Below are positions 58,896 through 64,000 of a stretch of DNA of 64,000 nucleotides, piece after piece (position 1 is the stretch's first letter; the number at the start of each line of letters is the position of its first letter). A program made the position numbers and the translations under genes. The notes below the pieces were generated by a model. It was given only the letters and a program-made list of their open reading frames with translations. It was not told the DNA's origin and did not search any database. Location: NCBI GenBank assembly GCA_916610825.1, contig OU744451.1, forward strand, positions 8,933,441 to 8,997,440. Reading direction: 5' to 3'. Source of the DNA: Haliclystus octoradiatus (taxonomy: Eukaryota > Cnidaria > Staurozoa > Stauromedusae > Haliclystidae).

Positions 58896-60089
58896 TGATG
58901 TCAATTCAATCTGAACCCGCTTGGACCGGATTAGGTTTGGGTTTGATTCGCACAGGTTTACTGTATAACCAAGCCTAATGATGCCAACAATAACGGAAAA
59001 ATCTGTTTTCATAATTCGTAATTTGTATTGTGGCTGCAACTCCACGTAAAATTAACTCATTCATGAACTCATTCAATTTGTGTGCTGGGGAATAAATAAT
59101 TTCATACCAACCTTATTAAAAAATGAATCGAAAACATTTTGACTGTCAAAAATTTTGCGTTGAGATGTTTTTTCAATACAAACCTAATAATATAGGTAAA
59201 ATAAAAAGATGATAAAAACAGTTTTTATTATGAAGTATCATGTTACATCATTGGTGCTAGCTATGTATAGTTTGATTGTGTAAATACTTCTCAATTCCGT
59301 TATGTGAGCAATATGTATGACATGAATGTTTACTCGAGGTGTGGATTTTGCACGCAATCTAACTCGTTTATGTCTAAGCCAGTCCTGTGTGGACGTCTGA
59401 TTAATATAAAGTCTTGCTGTTTGCATCTTCTCACAGTGCTGTCACTTTGGTATTGCCTTGTTGATGTTATGCTTTATATGAAGCATATTTCACTATTATG
59501 TATTTTAAGAGCCCTCTTATTGAAGTTGAAGTTGTTCTGTGTCTTGTTGACGTAGTGCATTTTCATTAAAGTTTTACTTTTACCACACTTGCCATGTTTG
59601 TATTCAAATTTACTACATGAGGGGATTGGTGGAAGATACAGGGGAATTTTGCCGGAAACTTTTTGAGAATTATCTCCATGCAGCAGCCAATTGTGTGTAA
59701 TGCTCATTCTAGTAGGCATCAACAAAGGGCCAAAAACAGAATCAACACTGAATCAACAGTGAATCAACCTTGTAGTAACCCCTCTGGAAACTGTTTATGG
59801 AGAGGGTGGTAAAGGGTACATCAAGATGTACCACGCTTTGAAATTAAAGAGGACAAATGCAAAATATTATTCCGTGATTCGTGAAAAGGCATTTTAACAG
59901 CCCGTGAAACGTGATTTGAACAATTTTGAAAATGTGACACATGATCCTGACCCCCTTTACCCCTCTCATTAAATGACCCAATTTTTATGAACATTCACTA
60001 ACAGTTCATGAAAAAGACTACGGAAATTGGTCCATTTAATTTTCGGTAACACTGTAATACTAACGCGTAGATTGTTCTAGAATACTTAC

Positions 60090-63000
60090 TACATTTACAG
60101 TATCCACCATATCATCACCAGCTAATCCGATTGAAGTAAGTGATGGGACTGTTCTTGCATCGCTTACTTGATCCTAAATAGATTGAATTATTCTGTTTAT
60201 ACTTATATTGACCTACAAGTCAATAAATTTGTTTTGAATAGATGATAAATGTTATTTTTATTTTCGAATATTTCTAGATTTGGAGAATTACTATCAACAT
60301 TTAATCGTTGATAGCGCTCTCGACAAGGTCATCCAAATAACAAGATCCTTCATTGATCTAGCCTCTGTTCTCATTGTGGAACCGTGTCTTATAAAATAAA
60401 TCAAATAGTGTGAAATATTTTCTCAGGCCGTATAGCACTCAGTCTGTCCTAGTGTTCAAGTCCGATGAAATGTTTGATATTTATTCATTATGGTATGTTG
60501 TCTGAAGTTGTAAACTACACCATACTATCAGAGACACATGTAGCTATGGAAGGTTACATAATTAGATCATTCAAGTTGTGTGAGTTAAACCGGTAAAACA
60601 TTACCACTACTGAAAACCTATTGAAAACATACATGAAATGGGATTGAGTACCGAAGCCATACTGAAACTCATCAGACACCTAAATCTAGATTATTCTCAG
60701 TCTACTGAAAAACTACTGAAGCGTACCTTTAAATTCGAAAGCTACTGAAAAAGAGCCAAATTCAGAAACCTGTTCAGTAAATTTTCAATATGTTTTCATA
60801 TTTTCAAAATTCATAGTGTAAATGGTGTCACACAATTCACACACAGATAATCAATGGTGACATAAGAATGGAATTCACAATTTCGAAATCTTCAAGAATA
60901 CATTCATGCTATTCTCGTTTCAAAACAAAACCGAAACATCAATTCATAAGAAAATTGATGTATTTTTGACGGTCAGTAATGATTGAATACGCTAGTACAG
61001 TTCTATTTTTAATGTAATATTATAATATAAACTTACAAGTTTAGTTCCAACAATCAATACTGGTACATTACCACTAGAATAACCATCACCAGGGAAATCG
61101 CTAGAGAAAATAAATGATTAAATACTAATTACAATTGATTTATTTTCATATAGATTGCAGGAAGATAGGATTTGGCTGTGTGAAGAAGAATCAATAATAG
61201 TACTGGAGACGGTTACACCCTACTGAAGGCATTCGAATTGGACTTTATTTCTAGAAGAGTGGCTCTTTTGCTGAGTGCAATGATGTTAAATACTTGTTCT
61301 CTAGAGCCATGACACCGCAATAAATTTCAACAGACTTCATGGTAGATAGTCCTCGATTGTCAATGCGCAACGATTCGCCGCAGCTAACTCACAATGCAAT
61401 TCCCTCTGGATTATTCCATCTGCCATCCTTAGGTGGTACTCATTTGATGTTTCAGATAAAGACAAGGCAGAGTTGACCTTCGGGGGATTTGAACCACAGT
61501 CGATCAGATATGATCAGATATGAAGTTTGGTTGCTCTGCCATCCGATCTAATCCTAACAAAGAATTATCGAACTATCATAAAAAGAGCCCTATCCGTAAC
61601 TTAAGCTTCCACACTTTTAGGGGCCCCTATTTATAAAGGACACATTATTGGCCTGTTATTTCTGGTGGCACTGTGGAAAGGTATTTTCTGCTGCGTTGTC
61701 GGCGATCAAAAGTTTCTGCATTACACTGAAACTAAACCCATTGAAAAAGTTTTCCATTTGCTTTAAGTGAAAATTGTTACGAAATTAACTCTTTGGTACA
61801 TAAAACTTCAACAAACTATCCTAGGGGTGCATCCCCAGATCCGAGAACCCAAGCAGGCTAACTTGCTTTCAATCACCTTCAACACTTGCAAGTTGCAAAC
61901 AAACATTCTTCCATTCAAACTTTGTCTGTGCAGATTATTGGTTGAATGTGTGAAAGTTGAATTTTTTATTGTATTCTGTGTGAAATTGCAAGAAATTAGG
62001 ACATGAATGTTGAAACGGCATATAAGGGGGCCCCTCATACAGACAATCATGCGGTGATGATAGCCATAAGCATGACGGAAATTAACCTGAGTCACGGAAA
62101 AGCTCCCACTTCTTATTTATTTGATCTAGTGGAACAACTTTTTCCCATGAGATTTGTTACCGTGTATGCTGGCTTATGTCCCACATAAACGTATTTGTAC
62201 GTATCAAGGGAGTTTGTCTATTCCGGAGCAATCAATGAACTTTTCATTATTAGTTTACCGAAAATTCAATAAAATAGGCACAGCTGGCACAAATCAAGAA
62301 CAATAGCATTGCTATATAATTATGTAATAGAACAAGTTGATCCTGATGTTATCCTTTCTAAGTTACCTATCAAGGATCTAGCAACAAATCAAGGAATAAA
62401 TTTTCATTGTTATGTAGTTACAAAAATCAGGGTAAATATTTTAACTACTTTTACAAGCTGAAAACTTGAAGATGACATGAGACATTGTGAAGAAAATTGT
62501 GTTCAAATCAATGTTGTTTCCACTAAAATTAACTTCCATCCTTAACTTAGTCCACTCAAACAAGTTCAAGGCACGTTGAAAGAAAAATCTTTGGCTGAAG
62601 GCAAAAATATATCTTGTTGACAATCTAGTGTAATTCAATTGAAATTTGATTAGACATTCAAAACTTGAGAATAATGTTGTCATGAAATAACATATTAATA
62701 AATATTATATTAAAAATGTAATTTCAACAATCCATAAAGTTGTACAGTAATAATGAAATTTGATCTCTGTGAATGCCTACCTTTCACGACCTGCTTTGAT
62801 TGTTATTCCTAAAATGCAAAACAATTATTGATTACATTTTCAATAATTACATTAACTGAACAAAGAAATATGGTAAGGAAACACACAATAATTTTGAAAT
62901 TGAAGTTTGTTTTGTAAATTTAAAATACAATTTTTACTGAATCGAACAATTGACCAACCAATTAAAGGCCTAATTCAGGTAATGTTGACGATGATAACTA

Positions 63001-64000
63001 ATGTTAGCTACTTTGGGTTATTTCACTTTTTTAAACTAAGAACTCAGCTTTTTGGCTTTCGCCTGAAGCCAGTAAAATGTGTTTGAATCTATCTTCTTAT
63101 GGATTTATTTGTCAGTCAATACCTGGAGTTACTGATTTCACAAAAATATAAATCCTTTAGATGGCAAATATTGATCGAATGATTAATGTACCTTTATGAT
63201 TACAAATGGCACAATCCATGTGAAAAAAAGTTAATGAGTTCATAAACATGTCCAAATGCTTATGAAAATGTTCATAAAAATTTGGACAATTTCAAGTTCA
63301 TGAACCCGTTTCTGAGCTGTTCTGAATTGTTTATGAAGTTCATGAACTGTTCAGGAAATCATGATTATTTCACAGAAGAAACTAGTATTGCAACTTCACC
63401 TCAAGCATACATCCAAGTATTGAGAAAGCGATTAATGAATACAAATTTAGCACAATCAGTTTTTAAAATAGTAGAAACATCTTCAGATTCAGAAATTCAG
63501 ATTAAACAGTTCAAAGCATATGTTCTGTAAAAGGCGATTCCTTGCTAAACATCTTTAACTGAGTCTGTCGTCACTTCAAAAACAGTTCCGGGATTTGAAA
63601 AGTCACTAGATAAAATAAATTTATCTTTAAATTGAAAAATTTAAATTATATATTTATTTTATGACAAATAAATCATATCAAATTATATCTTTTAAGCACT
63701 GTTTTTTTCATCATTAATATCCACATGTCTAAATATTTCTATGGGATAGAATCTGTATCCATGGCATTCCAGCGTTAAAGCATGTAGCACCAGTATAACT
63801 TTGCACCCCTGTTAAAAAGTCCATGAAAAAAGGCAATTTGACGTTCATGAGCTCACAAGTCTTTTCCCAGGGGTAATGTAATTCAGAATTACTGTGGTAC
63901 ATTTAAATTGTAAACCTACAAAATACTTACCGGTTAATTCTTGTCGTCCAGCATTAGTTACTTCGTGGAGCCATTTCTTCAGATTTAACCATGATTTTCT
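60090..64000 (-). CDS. RABL3: RABL3-like small GTPase, later exons (partial gene B)
   Basis: Four minus-strand exons with consensus sites and consistent phases. 63931-64000 (runs off the window, leaves phase 1) encodes RKSWLNLKKWLHEVTNAGRQ. 62784-62811 (28 nt) encodes GITIKAGRE. 61037-61100 encodes DFPGDGYSSGNVPVLIVGTKL. 60090-60173 encodes DQVSDARTVPSLTSIGLAGD and then DMVDTVNV. The LxxWLHEV and VPVLIVGTKLDQ words correspond to the RABL3 region after switch II and the base-recognition TKxD-like loop. The expected C-terminal exon (SNAxKLxRFFD) was not found to the left. A partial look-alike of the 61037 exon lies at about 63530-63605 (DFSNPGTVFEV) but breaks the phase. Whether this is a second gene or the displaced end of gene A is open. 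Confidence 0.7.
60605..60818. repeat. MITE-like element of the 152-315 family
   Basis: Starts CACTACTGAAAACC and ends TTCAAAATTCATAGTG, with CTACTGAAAA repeated inside. It lies in the intron between the 61037 and 60090 exons. Confidence 0.5.
61272..61558 (-). mobile_element. tRNA-derived SINE (family 2), minus-strand copy
   Basis: On the minus strand: GATTAGATCGGATGGCAGAGC (A-box region), GTGGTTCAAATCCCCCGAAG (B box), AACATCAAATGAGTACCACC, CAGAGGGAATTGCATTGTGA, TTGCGCATTGACAATCG. It aligns with 53893-54195 along its full length. Intronic in the RABL3-like gene B. Confidence 0.8.

Noticed and set aside
63530..63605. Extra RABL3-like exon (DFSNPGTVFEV)
   Set aside because: It resembles the 61037 exon but would break the reading phase between its neighbours. 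Treated as a decayed exon duplicate or chance.

Overview
This window is AT-rich animal nuclear DNA. Genes are split by many short GT-AG introns, and the mobile elements are all animal types (THAP/DDE, Mutator-like, piggyBac and YqaJ-type DNA transposons, LINEs, tRNA-derived SINEs, fold-back MITEs). A secreted 29-repeat TSP1 protein ending in a vWA domain, beside an A20-type protein and RABL3-like exons, suggests a marine invertebrate such as a cnidarian or tunicate. The sequence alone does not settle the phylum.

Layout. Positions 1-14.4 kb are mostly one very large intron of a minus-strand RABL3-like small GTPase gene (exons 14289-14380 and 426-546). The intron is filled with transposons: a LINE 3' end, a decayed transposase-like gene, a THAP-DDE transposase pseudogene, a 189-bp tandem repeat, and a Mutator-like element (5308-8537) with matching terminal inverted repeats and an intact 590-residue ORF. 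Then comes a composite of fold-back element, YqaJ nuclease remnant, piggyBac remnant and LINE. That composite (7813-13577) is present a second time, nearly identical, at 14576-20348, where it stops at a gap of exactly 200 Ns.

Positions 20.8-24.2 kb (+) hold the 3' part of a TNFAIP3/A20-like gene: half of an OTU domain whose catalytic-His position reads Arg, a likely one-base frameshift, then several A20 zinc fingers. Positions 24.2-29.0 kb are repeats around a ~1 kb ATT microsatellite. Positions 29045-52828 (+) hold the main gene: 35 exons for about 2002 residues, with a signal peptide, a Cys-containing N-terminal domain, 29 TSP1 repeats (one per phase 1-1 exon, mostly exactly 171 nt) and a vWA domain with an intact MIDAS. 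Positions 53-60 kb are a repeat-rich intergenic stretch. At the right edge (60090-64000, minus) lie later exons of a RABL3-like gene whose phases would continue those at the left edge.

The most interesting structural signal is in the fold-back elements at 8.8-9.06 kb (and its duplicate), 38.9 kb and 46.8 kb. Their arms carry a core that fits a small hammerhead ribozyme: CTGATGA, a covarying stem II, GAAAC, a tiny stem III and a complementary stem I. A fifth, differently built hammerhead-like core sits in the insertion inside the LINE at 12.7 kb and its duplicate. These are structural inferences made by eye.
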